Assembly (NCBI GenBank): GCA_006503535.1
Contig: QYRS01000013.1
Location: 1,612,001 to 1,676,000 of the forward strand
Origin: Arthrinium phaeospermum
Lineage: Eukaryota; Ascomycota; Sordariomycetes; Amphisphaeriales; Apiosporaceae
Direction: 5' to 3'
DNA length: 64,000 nt
A program made the translations under genes and the position numbers. Within the stretch, counting starts at the first letter, position 1. Each line of letters starts with the position of its first letter. The notes beneath the pieces are model-generated. The model was given only the letters and a program-made list of their open reading frames with translations. It was not told the origin of the DNA and did no database searches. Positions 51,303-63,000 of this stretch are shown one piece after another.

Positions 51303-52839
51303 TCATGACCTCAGATATTCGCAGATACTCTTACCCCAGCGCACGCCTCCTTTCTACATTGGGGAATCGCATCAGCCAGAGCACGCATTCAGGGGCAATG
51401 GAAGCGGAATAAAGGGAAATGCAATTCAGGAATCAGCTTGTCGCGACGGGATTGACTTACGTATTTCCACATTCCGGGCGCATTCCCTCGTGGCAGCCCT
51501 TCAATAGCGTCTGCGACCTCGGGGCCCAGTCCTTCGGCTTTGATGTCGGTCACGGGATACAGATACGTCTTGAACGAAAAGAGGATCGCCTGCGTCTTGG
51601 GAAGGCGCGTCAGGGTCTGGAGCTCCACGCGGACATAAGCCTGTTATATATCCAGCAAATCGTTGTCAGTCTGGCATGCATTGATGAAGGAATGGGAGCT
51701 TAGGGGTATCGCGTATGTGCTAACCTTTGAGATGTCGACGTCGACGTCCTCTTTGTAGGCGTCCCCGTCTTTTATGTGGTTTGTCGCGACATTGAAGAGC
51801 TCCGGCGTCAAATTGACCGACCACTGGGAAAGCATGGCACAGTCAGCAACACTTCGGAGTAGTTGCAACAAGAGAGCCAAAAGCAGAGTACTCACGTTGT
51901 TCCTCACTACACTCTTGCCGACCTCGAGGCGGCCGAAGAAGCGCTCCATGCTGGCGCCAATCTTTTCGTACGAGGGGACCGGCCCGTGGATGTCTTTGAG
52001 CACCTTACCGAGCTTCTCGGCCGGGTCGAAGCCCGAGGGGAAGCAGCACAGGAGCGCCATACACTGGTGGCCCTCGGGCGTCGCGCGCAGCAGGAACAGG
52101 TCGTCCTCGACCATCTCGGCCAGCAGCTTGAGCGTGGCGACAGCGTCCTCTTCGCCGCCGCCGCCCGCAGCGGGCGGCGGCAGCTCCAGGGGCAGGGACT
52201 GCCCCGTGACGTGATTGCGGAACAGCCCCTTGTCGTCGTCCCGCGAGAAGAGGGCCGGGTAGCGCGCCAGCAGGAAGTCCCGGATGTACGCGTACGTCTC
52301 GCGCACGGCGTCGGCGCCGCACGGCAGGCTGCCCACGACGTGGTGGGGGTGGTCGCGGATGAGCTCCCTGCGCAGCTGGATCCGGGACAGGTAGTTGCTG
52401 TCGATGATGATCAGGTCGGAAGGCGTGCTTGAACGCACAGCTGACAAGCGGTAAAGAGGCGCGCACGCACGTCAGCCATATTGATCTAGAGTGTATCAAA
52501 CGCGATGGTAAGGGGTTCACGTGGGATGTGTTACCCATGGTAATGTAGTAGATGGGTTTGAACGGCCGAAACTTGTGGGGTTCGGCTGTCTCCCAGTTAA
52601 AGTCCCCCGCAACCGGGTTGACTGCCAGCACCGGTTCCTTGACTGCTCCAAGTTGCTTTTCGGAGGCATTCTCTCGAAACTGCAAGCGTGAGAAACGTCA
52701 GAATACGGTCGGTGCCTTATAGACAAAGGCGACCGATACTCACCGAGGAACGTTTTCTCCTCTTCTGAAGGACAGCATTCACCACCCATCCTATCCCGCA
52801 GAATAGGACAAGAGCCAAGAGGGGTATTGAGGGAAGCAT
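51303..52839 (-). CDS. Haem-dependent oxidative N-demethylase-like protein (DUF3445), 371 aa, six exons
   Basis: Member of the DUF3445/HODM family; the bacterial founder is the haem-containing subunit of a dimethylamine demethylase. Exons are 52839-52744, 52679-52535, 52440-51896, 51823-51725, 51640-51461 and 51353-51303, with matching phases. The product starts with a membrane anchor (IPLLALVLFCGIGWVVNAVL) followed by basic residues, so it is probably held in a membrane, like many P450s. Family blocks: YYITMAVRSSTPSDLIIIDSNYL across the second splice, NHVTGQSLPLE, ALLCCFPSGFDPAEKLGKVL, the HGPVPSYE signature with a candidate haem-ligand His, VRNNWSVN, RVELQTLTRLPKTQAILFSF and the C-terminal WGKSICEYLRS. 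Substrate is unknown; an amine N-demethylation is inferred from the family. Short exons, especially the 51-nt last one, rest on the conserved C-terminus. Confidence 0.9.
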
Positions 52840-53296
52840 GTCGTGAACCTATAACGATATTTGACACATGAAGCTGTTCGGGTTGTAATGGGGTTTGCAT
52901 TCCTCTTTCTACTAACACTTATCTTGGTCGCAATACGACTATCTGTTCTCGTGACTTAGCCTAAAGGCGGGCCCAACTGGAGATGCCGATCGCGGACTGG
53001 GTGGTAGCGTTGCGTTGCGGCCACGGGGCCGGTCTAGCTGGGCTACCATTACCCCGATAGGCAAGTCGTGGCGATGATTAGTCCATAAACTCAACACTGA
53101 TACGTCAGTCCTATCGTTTCCATCCGATTAGTTATCCAATCCCATGTACGACTCTCCACGATAGCGGCTACGAATCTTGGTTTCGATTAACATTCCATCA
53201 AGTGATTACGGGTAGGACATTCCGTTAGTCATGCAATCATCAAAACGCATGATAGCTTTGTGACTTTCCACATGTAACATAAGCCAGTATACTTTA
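52840..53296. other. Intergenic, about 460 bases
   Basis: Promoter side of the DUF3445 gene and 3' flank of the carboxypeptidase. Nothing is recognised. Confidence 0.5.
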
Positions 53297-55154
53297 TTAG
53301 AGCTCAACATCCGGCCAAATGGTATCGGTCCTGCGGTCCAAGAACGCGCAGGGCCCGTCTCTGGTGGTAGCTAGCCAACACTTGACCAGAAACGACGCGG
53401 CCTCCTTCTGGTGGCCGACGGCCTCGTGGCCCGCGTCGTCAAAGGTTGCGAAGGCCAGCTTGTCAGCCGCCTTGAACTCGCCCCCCTTGTGGGTTTCGCC
53501 GGACTTATTGTCGGGCCACGTCCAGTCGACATACTTCTCCAGTCGGAACGAGGCCTGATGAGACCACGGGAGCTCGTCGTAGACTCTTTTGTTACCCTCC
53601 GTAGTGCTGGTGGTAGATTCGTTAGTGGGTTCCATACTGATGATAGATGATATTAGGAATATATTTACACGGAAATATCGTTGTTGCCGTTGATGACCAA
53701 AACTCTGGTATCCGTCTTGTCGAGGATATAGCTCATCTCGCGGGTAGACGGCGTGTAACTGTCCCCGCTGGCCTCCCAGCGCAGGTTGAGGTCCATGTTG
53801 ACCGCGGTGAAGTTCCAGCCCTCGAGCCCCAGCGCCGCCTGGAGGCGCGGCTGGTTCAGGTAGTCGGCGTACGCGTCGGCGCCGCACAGGGGCAGCGTCC
53901 CGTTCTCGCAGCGGACGCGGTCGTCGTAGGGGACGCGGCCGCCGACGCGCACGTCGAGGCGCGCCCCGATGTGCTCGTCGCAGAAGGCGTTGGCCGCCCG
54001 GCAGACGTCGAGGCTGTACGTCGCGACGCACTGGCGGTCGAAGCGGGCGCAGCGCGGCACGGCCTGCTCGACGGCGCGGCAGGTCGTCGCGTTGAAGCCG
54101 AGCTTCAGCTTGTTCTGCCCGTCGCGGTCGAACTTGCACATGTGGTCGTACATGCCGATGTAACCGGAGCTGATCATGTCGACGACGGCGTCCACCAGGA
54201 CGATGGAGGCGATGGGCGTCTGGAACACGCCGGGGACTCCCAGCTTCTGCCTTTTGCTGATGTGGTTCACGAAATAGGGCACGTAGACGCCGCCAAAGGA
54301 CTCGCCGGTGATGTGGAAGGGGAGGTGGGAGTATTGCGGGAACACGTCGGTGAAGAAGGTCGACAAGAACTTGTCAAAGTCCTCGGACGCCTCGGCAATG
54401 TTATCGGGTCCTCCCTCCGTCCCGCCGTTCATCGAAGAGAAGCCCACCCCAGCAGGCTGGCTAGTGGCTCATGTTAATAGGACTTCTCCCAGGGGGTTAG
54501 GTAGGTGAGTGAGAAACCCACGTACTCAATAAAGAGAACATTTGCAAAGTTGTTCCAGCTGTGTTCGTTGCGGACTGTCCCATTGCCGTCCTCCAATGCC
54601 AAGCACTAGCCAACCCCTTAGTGACCCGTCTCATCTTACAGCAAGGCTTGGGTTCAGTATTTGTACTCACTGGTCCGATCTCTGAGAACAGGCCCATCAT
54701 GGATGGACCGCCAGGACCGCTTCCCCAGAAGTCAGTATTAAAATATATATGCTAAGTATATTTCGAAGGGAGCCGCGTTGCATACGTACCCGTTCAGCCA
54801 CACCATGACCGGGTCATCCTGAGGCGCAGATCGGCTCTCGAAGAACCCTGGGTCAAGTCGCCAATCTCACTCAGCCAGAGTACACTACACTGCATTGACA
54901 TTGGGAGGTGAAGACTCACAGAAGAAGAGCCTTTTCTCTTCAGACACGTTGATCCAACCGGTCCATTGGCGGCTCCCAGCATCGCAGACCTGGTCGTTCT
55001 GCTCTCGCAGGGTATACGGCAGCTCCCTTTTGGCACCCGCTGCAAGAAGAGGCCCCGGAGACATGCCATCGTCCAGCACGGGAGACGCGAGCGCTGCTGG
55101 CACAAAGACATACAGAGAGATCGCCACGGCGAGCGCGTTGAACAGCTGCATCAT
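53297..55154 (-). CDS. Secreted serine carboxypeptidase, family S10, 517 aa, six exons
   Basis: Exopeptidase removing C-terminal residues in the vacuole or outside the cell at acidic pH. Exons are 55154-54920, 54847-54790, 54719-54671, 54605-54526, 54460-53669 and 53636-53297, with consistent phases. A signal peptide (NALAVAISLYVFVPAALA) opens the protein. Splicing rebuilds the S10 hallmarks: RLFFWFFESRS, VMVWLNGGPGGPSMMG, EDGNGTVRNEHSWNNFANVL, FIDQPAGVGFS. The catalytic triad is in place: Ser in HITGESFGGVY (about 193), Asp in NGNNDISV (about 402) and His in DAGHEAVGHQKEA (about 475). Several Asn-x-Ser/Thr sites suggest glycosylation. Two ATGs are adjacent at the start. One acceptor, before the GGPGG block, ends in AAG, which is unusual but is the only one giving the conserved sequence. 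Confidence 0.93.
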
Positions 55155-55679
55155 GAGAACGACCCAGCGAGGAAGGATGTGTAAATGACAGTATGGGTTT
55201 CTCAGGACACGGCTATCATCATGTCTACGCCGGATCGAAATGATATGAGGTTGAAGAGGTGCGGCGCAGCTTCTTGGCGCGGATAAGAAGCCGCCCCCGC
55301 AGTTTACAGGGGTTGCGACCTCTCCTGAGAGAATCCGATTCCGATCTGAACCCCGAAGTCACCTTGTCATTGCTTTTTGGTAAATACCTTATGGCTATAT
55401 AATTCATACCTAGGCTTACTAGTAGCGAATGAGGTAATTGCATGCGAGTGGTTACAATGATTGATTCCAGCTAGCCAGCTGTCTCCTCCTACATCAACTC
55501 TTGTAAGCAATTGGCATCTTATGCATCCTTCTCATTTACCAAACTATACGGCTTATGTAGCTTGCTATCAAATCTGAATCCCACGACCTTTACCAAGCTC
55601 GTTCTGCCAGCTAGCTCGATGGCTCGGTACTTGTGAAATCTAAATTGTAGGCAGTGTGTGGACGTCTTTCGACCAGTCC
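55155..55679. other. Intergenic, about 525 bases
   Basis: Promoter side of the carboxypeptidase gene and 3' flank of the amidase gene. Nothing is recognised. Confidence 0.5.
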
Positions 55680-57471
55680 TCAGTGGTTCAGACTGTTGGC
55701 CTTTCGGAGGCACTGGTCGATCACACGGCCCGCCGCGAGAAGCTCCTCATCCTGGAAGCTGCGCGAGACAACTTGGACAGCGGTGGGAGCACCATCGACC
55801 ACGTCGCTTCGATCTGCGCCCCGGGTTCGACCTCGTCAGTAATCTCAACAACTTGGACGGAAAATGGCGGCGAAAGCTTACAAGGTCTAAGACTTGCCGC
55901 AGGTGCAAGATCGTCCCGGTCGACATCTTTCATGGCTCGGCCCACGGGCAGTATAACAGCCGGGAACTATCAGGGTAGGGGTCATTAGACATGTTTGTTT
56001 GGCGAGTAGGTATAAAATGGAAAGAAAAACCACCAACCTCTAGCAGACTCCACACAGAAGTGTACGGCGGCGCCCCGATGGTGTCATGCGGAATCGCGGT
56101 CGTCTCGGCCCCAGGGCAGAGCAAGACGTCCAAACCATGCTGCGCGAACACGACGTTCCAGGCGGCCCTGTACTGCAGACAGGCCGCCTTGTAGGCGAAG
56201 ATGTCGTCGATGGTGTAGCCGCCCTCGTCGACCTTGCGGGTCAGCAGGGGCAGGTTGTCGCGAACGGACGGGACGAGGGGCTCGCCGGACGCGTCCACGT
56301 GCTTCTTCCACTCGACCGTGTTGTCGAGCGAGAACGCATCGAACCCCAGGTCCAGTCCCGTCTCCAGCGAGGGGAGCTCGGAGGAGAGCGGGACGATCTC
56401 GTGTCCGGCTTGGGCGAGGGCCTGGGCCGAGGACTCCATTGTGCGACGCACCGGCGGGTGGACGGGGAACTTGGGGTCTTCCAGCATGTAACCGATGCGG
56501 AGCTTCTTGGGCACGGAGGTGGCCACCTCGGCACGCCAGGGGAGAGCATACAAGATCGGGTCGCGGTTCCACGGCTGCGACTCGAGGACGGCCTGCAGAA
56601 AGAGCGCCATGCCGTCGTACGAAGTGGCGAGGGGTCCCGCTACCGGTGGGAAGCCGGGAGATCCCATGCGGTGGCAGAAGGTCGAGCCAAAGAAAGGGAC
56701 ACGTCCGGTCGAGGGCTTGAAGCCGTACGTGCCGTTGCAGAGGGCAGGAATCCGTACGCTGCCGGCCATATCGGTTCCCACGCCGAGGATGGAGCCCCGG
56801 ATAGCCACCAGGGCCCCCTCGCCGCCGCTGCTGCCGCCTGCGGTGAGAGAAAGCTTGTAGGGGTTCAGTGTGCGGCCGAAGATGTTGTTGTGCGAGTCCG
56901 AGGACATGAGAGTTTGAGAAATGTTGGTCTTGCAGTACAGTATGGCGCCGAGATCCAAGAGGATGGCCGCCGTGGCCCCGTGTTCGCTGGACGCGGGGTT
57001 GTCCAGGTACGACACAAGACCCATGGTCGACTGGACTCCTGCACAGTCAAAGGACTCTTTCAGGCTGATGGGGACTCCATGAAGAGGACCCAAGGGCTTT
57101 CCGTGCGCCTCGAGGTATTCGTCCAGGAACTCGCCTCGCTTGATGGCATCGTCGAACATGGTCTCGGTCAGGCAGTTGGTCAATTGCTGTGCGATGGCAG
57201 CCCGCTTGCAGAATGCAGTAGCCACCGATCGGGCCTTGATGGTGCCGAGCTGTACGGCCTTGGCTAGGGCGACGGCATCGAAGTCCTCAGTGATGTGAAG
57301 CTCCTCGGCGCTGAGGATGCCGCACTTGGTAGGTATTTCCATGACTCCATATGCGCAAGTCTCATCGCCCGTGAGATACTCGGAGGGGAGACGCCATGCT
57401 TTGGGGATCTTGCCAAACTGTACAGCCTGCTTCTCGGCTATCCGTGTTTGCCAGGTTTGGTGGGAGCCCAT
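55680..57471 (-). CDS. Amidase signature enzyme, acetamidase-like, 550 aa, three exons
   Basis: Hydrolyses carboxylic amides to acid and ammonia; fungal relatives include acetamidases and general amidases. Exons are 57471-56038, 55966-55882 and 55813-55680. The Ser-cisSer-Lys triad is visible: Lys in GVPISLKESFD (about 136), cis-Ser in the glycine-rich signature AGGSSGGEGAL (about 212) and the nucleophile in GTDMAGSVRIP (about 236). The N-terminus (KIPKAWRLPSEYL, GILSAEELHITE) and the substrate-side block (PLGPLHGVPISLKES) are standard for the fungal group. The two 3' introns restore EFPAVILPVGRA and the closing TAVQVVSRSFQDEELLAAGRV, which would otherwise be lost in a stop-terminated frame. 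No signal peptide is present, so it is cytosolic. Its place next to a Dal5-like permease and a carboxypeptidase fits nitrogen scavenging; this is inference. Confidence 0.94.
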
Positions 57472-58568
57472 AGCGACGACTTCTGCTTGTTTTATTGTGT
57501 CCTTTCTTCCGTCCAGACTGGTGGAGGTGGAGGGGTTCGTGGTATGTATGAATAATCGAAGGGTATGAGTTCAGGGGAACAGGGGAACTTGGGATTAGGA
57601 GACGAGCCTGGTCTTATGTCTGAGAATGTGGAAGATGGGGATCTCCGTCTTACGCGTGGTGACAGGCCGCCATCATGGCACGGAACCATGCATATCTCCT
57701 CAAACGCCAAAGCGTCATGGCACGGAGCAAGTCATATACACTGACCGAATGAAATACGCCGTATCGATCGGGCACGGATACCGGTATTCGAGCCAAGGCT
57801 GTCATCGGAGAGAAACCTTGATTGGGCCCTCTTCACTGCTTCACTGCAGGTTTCGGGGCTTCTTGACCAGGCTCTGCGTTTTCAATCGTACAACACATGT
57901 AAAGATATATATTCCTATCAGGCCCGATCCAATATAGCCCTGCATCTGAAACGCTTAGTTATCTAGGTAATGTTTTGTGTAGGTGATATTTGCCTAGCCT
58001 TGACGTCAATCGGGGCGATGTATAAAGAGATTCAACCAGCATTTCGGACACATCATATAAGCTGGAATACCACCAAGTTGACAAGATGAAACCTACGTCA
58101 CTCTGCATAGGTCTAGTTATATCGTAGTTTTGGCCCAATGGAAATGCCAATTCTCGGGATGTGGAAGGGCGGCTGATTCTGTCGTACCCGCAACAAACGC
58201 GGGTGATAGCCGGGATTGAACAAGAACCTCCACGCGTCGAAAGCGACACGGCATATAATCAAGTTAGCATCTACAATACATTATTGCTCCTCAAGAAACC
58301 GAAACGATCAATCGACATGCTGTTTGAGTTGATTAGGGCGTACGCCTCCGACATCGGGGAATCGGCTGGCCGTCCCCAAACTAATGGATCTTGGTACCAT
58401 CACTTATATGCTTTCCTCCACGACCCCAATAACGATTGACTGGGTTTAAAGAGAGGATCAAACAGAGAAACGGAAACAGAACCAAAATCGGAGTTGGACA
58501 CATATTGCAAGTTCAATCTCAGGAGGAAAAAGAAAAAGAACAGAAAAAGCACCATCACATAGATCATC
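57472..58568. other. Divergent intergenic region, about 1.1 kb
   Basis: Promoter space of the amidase (-) and methyltransferase (+) genes. An A/G-rich purine tract directly precedes the methyltransferase start (about 58520-58555). No gene is recognised. Confidence 0.5.
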
Positions 58569-59408
58569 ATGCCGAAAGAGCAAGCGACCTACTCCCACGG
58601 TCACCACCAATCCGTCGTCACCAGCCACGCCCGGCGCACCGTCCATGACTCGGCCGCCTTCTTGGCCCCGCACCTCAAGCCCACCGACCACATCCTCGAC
58701 ATAGGCTGCGGCCCGGGGAGCATCACGTGCGACTTCGCGGCCCTGGTCCCCGAAGGCCGCGTCGTGGGCGTCGACGCCGTCGCCTCGGTGCTGGACCAGG
58801 CCCGCGCCCTGGCCCACGACCGGCAGCTCGCCAACATCGAGTTCGAGGTCGCCGACGCCAACGCCCTGCCCTACCCCGACGCCACCTTCGACGTCGTCTA
58901 CTGCCACCAGGTCCTGCAGCACGTCCGGGACCCCGTCGCCATCCTGCGCGAGATGCGCCGCGTCGCCAAGCCGGGCGCCGGCCTCGTCGCCGCCCGCGAG
59001 GCCGACTACGGCGCCTTCGCCTGGTACCCGGCCGACCCCCTGCTGAGCCGCTGGGGCGAGCTGTACCACGCGCAGGGCGTCGCGAGCGGGGGCGAGCCCA
59101 ACGCCGGCCGCTGCCTGCACGCCTGGGCCCGGCGCGCCGGCTTCGCGCCCGAACAGACGCAGACCACCGTCACGGCCTGGTGCTACACGGGCGAGCGCGC
59201 CCGCCAGTGGGGCAACATGTGGGCCGACCGCGCCCTGCACTCGGGCTTCGCCGCCGTGGTCAAGGACAAGGGGCTGGGCACCCAGGAGGACCTCGAGGCG
59301 GTCTCGCGGGCCTGGGCCGAGTGGGCCACCAAGGAAGACCTCTTCTTCAGTGTTCCGAGTACCGAGATACTCTACCGTGTTCCTGCCGCTTCTGCTACTT
59401 CAACTTGA
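58569..59408 (+). CDS. Class I SAM-dependent methyltransferase, UbiE-like, 279 aa
   Basis: Single-exon methyltransferase of the Methyltransf_11/25 type. Motif I is HILDIGCGPGSITCDFA (about residues 41-57), followed by the acidic ribose-binding residue in RVVGVDAVASVL, the post-I strand IEFEVADANALPYPDATFD and the motif VLQHVRDPVAILREMRRVAKPG. An Asp/Tyr-rich segment (READYGAFAWYPADP) and a C-terminal lid complete the fold. The N-terminus (YSHGHHQSVVTSHARRTVHDSAAFL) matches fungal small-molecule methyltransferases rather than COQ5, which would carry a mitochondrial presequence. The acceptor is unknown. Codons are strongly G/C-ending, like the DUF3500 gene, and this produces long false frames on both strands. 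Confidence 0.92.
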   Translation: MPKEQATYSHGHHQSVVTSHARRTVHDSAAFLAPHLKPTDHILDIGCGPGSITCDFAALVPEGRVVGVDAVASVLDQARALAHDRQLANIEFEVADANALPYPDATFDVVYCHQVLQHVRDPVAILREMRRVAKPGAGLVAAREADYGAFAWYPADPLLSRWGELYHAQGVASGGEPNAGRCLHAWARRAGFAPEQTQTTVTAWCYTGERARQWGNMWADRALHSGFAAVVKDKGLGTQEDLEAVSRAWAEWATKEDLFFSVPSTEILYRVPAASATST

Positions 59409-60057
59409 GAAGCACACGGGGGTACGACAAAATAGGGAGCCGGTAATAAACAACTTACGGATTGCGCGACTGGAACTAAGTAGGCCAGAGGATGGACAAG
59501 TTACGGGCTATGCTATCACTGGGCGTCGTCACCAAGTGCCAGAGCACTGGACTACAGGTTACGCATACATGTCGTTGTATGATAAGGATAATAATGGAAG
59601 AACATGAGGCACATCGGGTCAGGCGGTCAGGCTGGCAGGCAGGTCGTGGCAGAAATGGTCCATGCAAGCATATCTATACGCACACTCGCTGAAACACAAA
59701 TATGTACACTGGGTAGGAATATGCTTTTTGCACTCGGTGCTCCTCGCTTGCTACGGCACCCGAAAGAAAAAATGACAAAGAAGACTGTTTGTACGCCGAC
59801 CCGGGTATCAATAACACATAGGAGTCCTCTTTCTGATGTCGGAAGATAGATGGATGCAAAGGAAAAATGTAATGTGTGTCGTTTCGGACGCTTCGCGTCG
59901 TATGCCTCCTCCTCCTTCCTCCCTCTACTCCGTTTGAAACCCACGAAATCAGTTCTTTTCTTTTCCAAAAATGATGCAAGCAGCAAAGGCTACCTGATAA
60001 ATAATAGTGCGACAATGATAACACCGAACCATGGATGCCGATAGGGGGGCAGCGGTT
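59409..60057. other. Convergent intergenic region, about 650 bases
   Basis: 3' flanks of the methyltransferase gene and the Sec7/PH gene. Nothing is recognised. Confidence 0.5.
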
Positions 60058-63000
60058 CTATTCCCCTCGATCCATCGTCTCTTCTTGTTCGTCTTCCGAG
60101 TCGGATATCTCGTCTCCTCGTGCTGCGCGTTGCGCAATCTGGCGTTCATCATAGATCTCCTTCCGTCTTTGTTCGGCGTATTGGAGGCAGTCGACGTAGG
60201 TTCTGAACTTGACTATCTCGCGGAGCAGATAACTGCTCTTGCGCTCCCAGTTGTTCATGGCTTTCGTCGCATTCGACCCCCTAGGCGTGAAGGCCAGCAG
60301 CATCGGCGAGCGCAGCTGGTTATGCTTCTGCAGCTCTTCTTCAATCCCGTGCACGTAAGCCAACAAGGTCTCGTATTGCTCAGACTCCGTGCAGTTGGAG
60401 GCGCGCAAGCTTTGAGCTGGCGGCGTCCACTCGGCGATGTTGATGCGGTCGCCTGGAAGCTTCGGCCTCGCGCTGGTCCCAAGATCGAAACTGGACCGCA
60501 TGCTGCTTTGTTGGCTGCCTCTCCGGCTATGCATCGACTGCCGTCCTCCCGTCGACGGACCTGCAGTTGCCGACCCGGGACGGGGCGGTAACACATTCTC
60601 GTTAATGGCAGAAACGAGAGCATTGTTGATGCAGGCCTCACTCCAGCCAAACTCCATGTTCGAGATGCCACCGACAAGTGGATGCGTCGACAGCCGAGCA
60701 GACCAATAGTTCACAGTGAGTACAAACTCCTTGCAGATCTCCGGCGTGCCCACTTGGAAGAGATGGACGGCCCCGGTAGGTAGACTGAGGGCCCATACGT
60801 GTGGGCGCGTCCTCGAGTATCCAGGAGCCGGGAGCGCCGAGGCGAGGGTCTGCCGCAGGGAGAAAGTACCGAGACTGGTGGCATTCTCTTGCCAGTTGCC
60901 TCCTCCGACAACACCTCCGGGGGCTGGCTTGCGGTTGCCACGTTGCTTTTGGCGCATGGACTTGGTGGAGAAGGAGAAGATGCTCATTTGGCCCTTCTGG
61001 ACGACCGCAAAGACTTCGCTCCAGTTTCGGTCTTTCGCCTTCTTGTCGACGCCGTCGAGATGGTGCTTGTGAATCACAAGACCCTCCTTGGCCCACGGCG
61101 GACCCGTAAGCTCGAGGGATTCGTCTTCGAGCATGGCGGCACCGTTGACTTCGTCACTCATAATGGACTGAGAGCTTGTGGCAGGGCCGTCCTCACGGAT
61201 GATGGCATGTGCAAGAGCATTGGCAAACCCAATCGACTGCTGATAATCGCCGCGTAGGAATGAAGAGCCCAGCGAATCAACCGAAGGGGTAGTCTGCGTT
61301 CGGCCAAGCGAATATCGACTCCATGTGGCGGAAGATACGGTGGGACTCCAAAGGGAGTTCCCATCGTCGAAACTAGTGCGACTAGAAGAGAACCCGTTGG
61401 TCCCGAGCCGCGGGCGAGACCGACTCTTGGAGCTCCACCGGCCGTTGTTGGGCCGGTTGGGTCCATCCATCCGCCCTCTTGAAGACGGGCACTCGGAGGG
61501 CGCCTTGCTAAGCGTGCTCGGGCTGCGCATCAGCATGCCCGCCACCGAGAGATTGCCGTTGTTTTGTGAGTTCTGTGCTGCCTCCGGCCCTCCGCCGAAT
61601 AATGGGAGCTTTTCATCGCGAATAGAAACATAGATATCTTTGAGCACGACCTCCATCAGGTGTTCCCATGCGCGCATGGAGCCGTTGAACGGCGTCTTTA
61701 CCAACGGACCGCAGCCTTCGCTCTCCTCGTGGTCGCCTGTTCTCGACTCGGCCCGCGGGGGGATGAAAGATGATCTCCAATCCCTACGCGGCGGCTCAGG
61801 CTCTGGAGGAGCCCGCATTTCGGATTCAGTAGGACTCAGCATTGTATTTCTGCCAGGCAGAATAGTCGGCCGATCGTATGCGTCGGCTACCGAATCCTCC
61901 ACAGCTTGCTTGATGGTGGTCATGGTGTTCTTGACGAACTGAGAGCGGGTCATCTTCGACTCAATATCGGCAAGGTGAAGATCGGTATTCAGCAGCATAA
62001 TCGAGTAACACATTGTGTGGATTACATCTGTACATCTCTGTTAGCAAAGGCATTGCCCTAAATTAGTGGGAGTGAAGCTTACCCATGGTTTTGAAGCCAT
62101 GGTTTGGGTTGCAATCACACCAACGGTTGGAAAAGCAAACCAGAATCCGGTCTACCTGCTGAGTCTCTGCTCGTAAGATAAGCCGACCGCACACCTCCCG
62201 CAACGCGGTGAGGACGCTCTTCTCGGCGAAATCATACAGCTCCATATAGGCTCGGAGCGTCCGTTGTCGCACAGGCCCTTCTTCGCCCATCCAGGAAGCG
62301 GCCTTGTCCTTTTGGATGAAGTCCTCTCTGCCATCAAAAATGCGCTGTGCCTTCAACCTGTCGTCCTCAGTCGGCTCTCCTACCGTCACTTCCGGCTCAT
62401 CCAGAGGCGACCCGGCGGGCTTGGTCTTCGCTTCCGCACCTTGGACCTGCAGGCTCGGCAGACTGCCGCTCGACTGGTCCTGGCCGCTTCTGCTCAAGGC
62501 CGATACCCTACCGGAACTCGGTTGATCTTGAATCGGAAGACCAAGGCTGTCTGGCCGTGGCTTCTCCTCATAACTGCCGAGGTAAGGCGATCCATTGGCA
62601 GACGAATTCTCCCGGTACGAACCATCTTCATCGGTCGGAGCGAGCCGCTGTGCGCTGTGCGCGGCAGGGCTGGAAGACCGGCGAGGTCGGTTCCGACTGG
62701 CTTTACTAGACCGATTGGGCTTGTCGCCGTCGGAGTCACTACTGTCTTCGAAGAAGGTGGTGTCGCGCGTGAGTTTGGGCCGTTGTGTTGGCATCGGAGG
62801 GCTCGCCAAAGGTGTGCGGCTTGAGCCAGAAGTGACGGAATCGCGGGTGCGAGTGACTAACGCAGATTGGGACTTCACGGTGCGTATCGTCGCCTTCGGG
62901 CTAGGTTCGTAATCCGGTGAGAAGCCTCTGCTCTTGCGTCGGCGGTCGTCTTCAGGGTCCTCGACATTGTAGTGAGGCGAGACCGATTCACGCTTGTTAC

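Noticed and set aside
51863..52432. 189-codon plus-strand frame opposite the DUF3445 gene
   Set aside because: Antisense to conserved family blocks and without similarity of its own.
53647..54477. 276-codon plus-strand frame opposite the carboxypeptidase
   Set aside because: Antisense to the exon with the S10 serine motif; no family similarity; open only because of codon bias.
56086..57267. 393-codon plus-strand frame opposite the amidase
   Set aside because: Antisense shadow of the amidase exon with no recognisable motif.
58458..59240. 260-codon minus-strand frame and a 239-codon plus-strand frame over the methyltransferase
   Set aside because: Gly/Val/Ala/Arg-rich shadows of a GC-rich gene; the methyltransferase frame has all SAM motifs.
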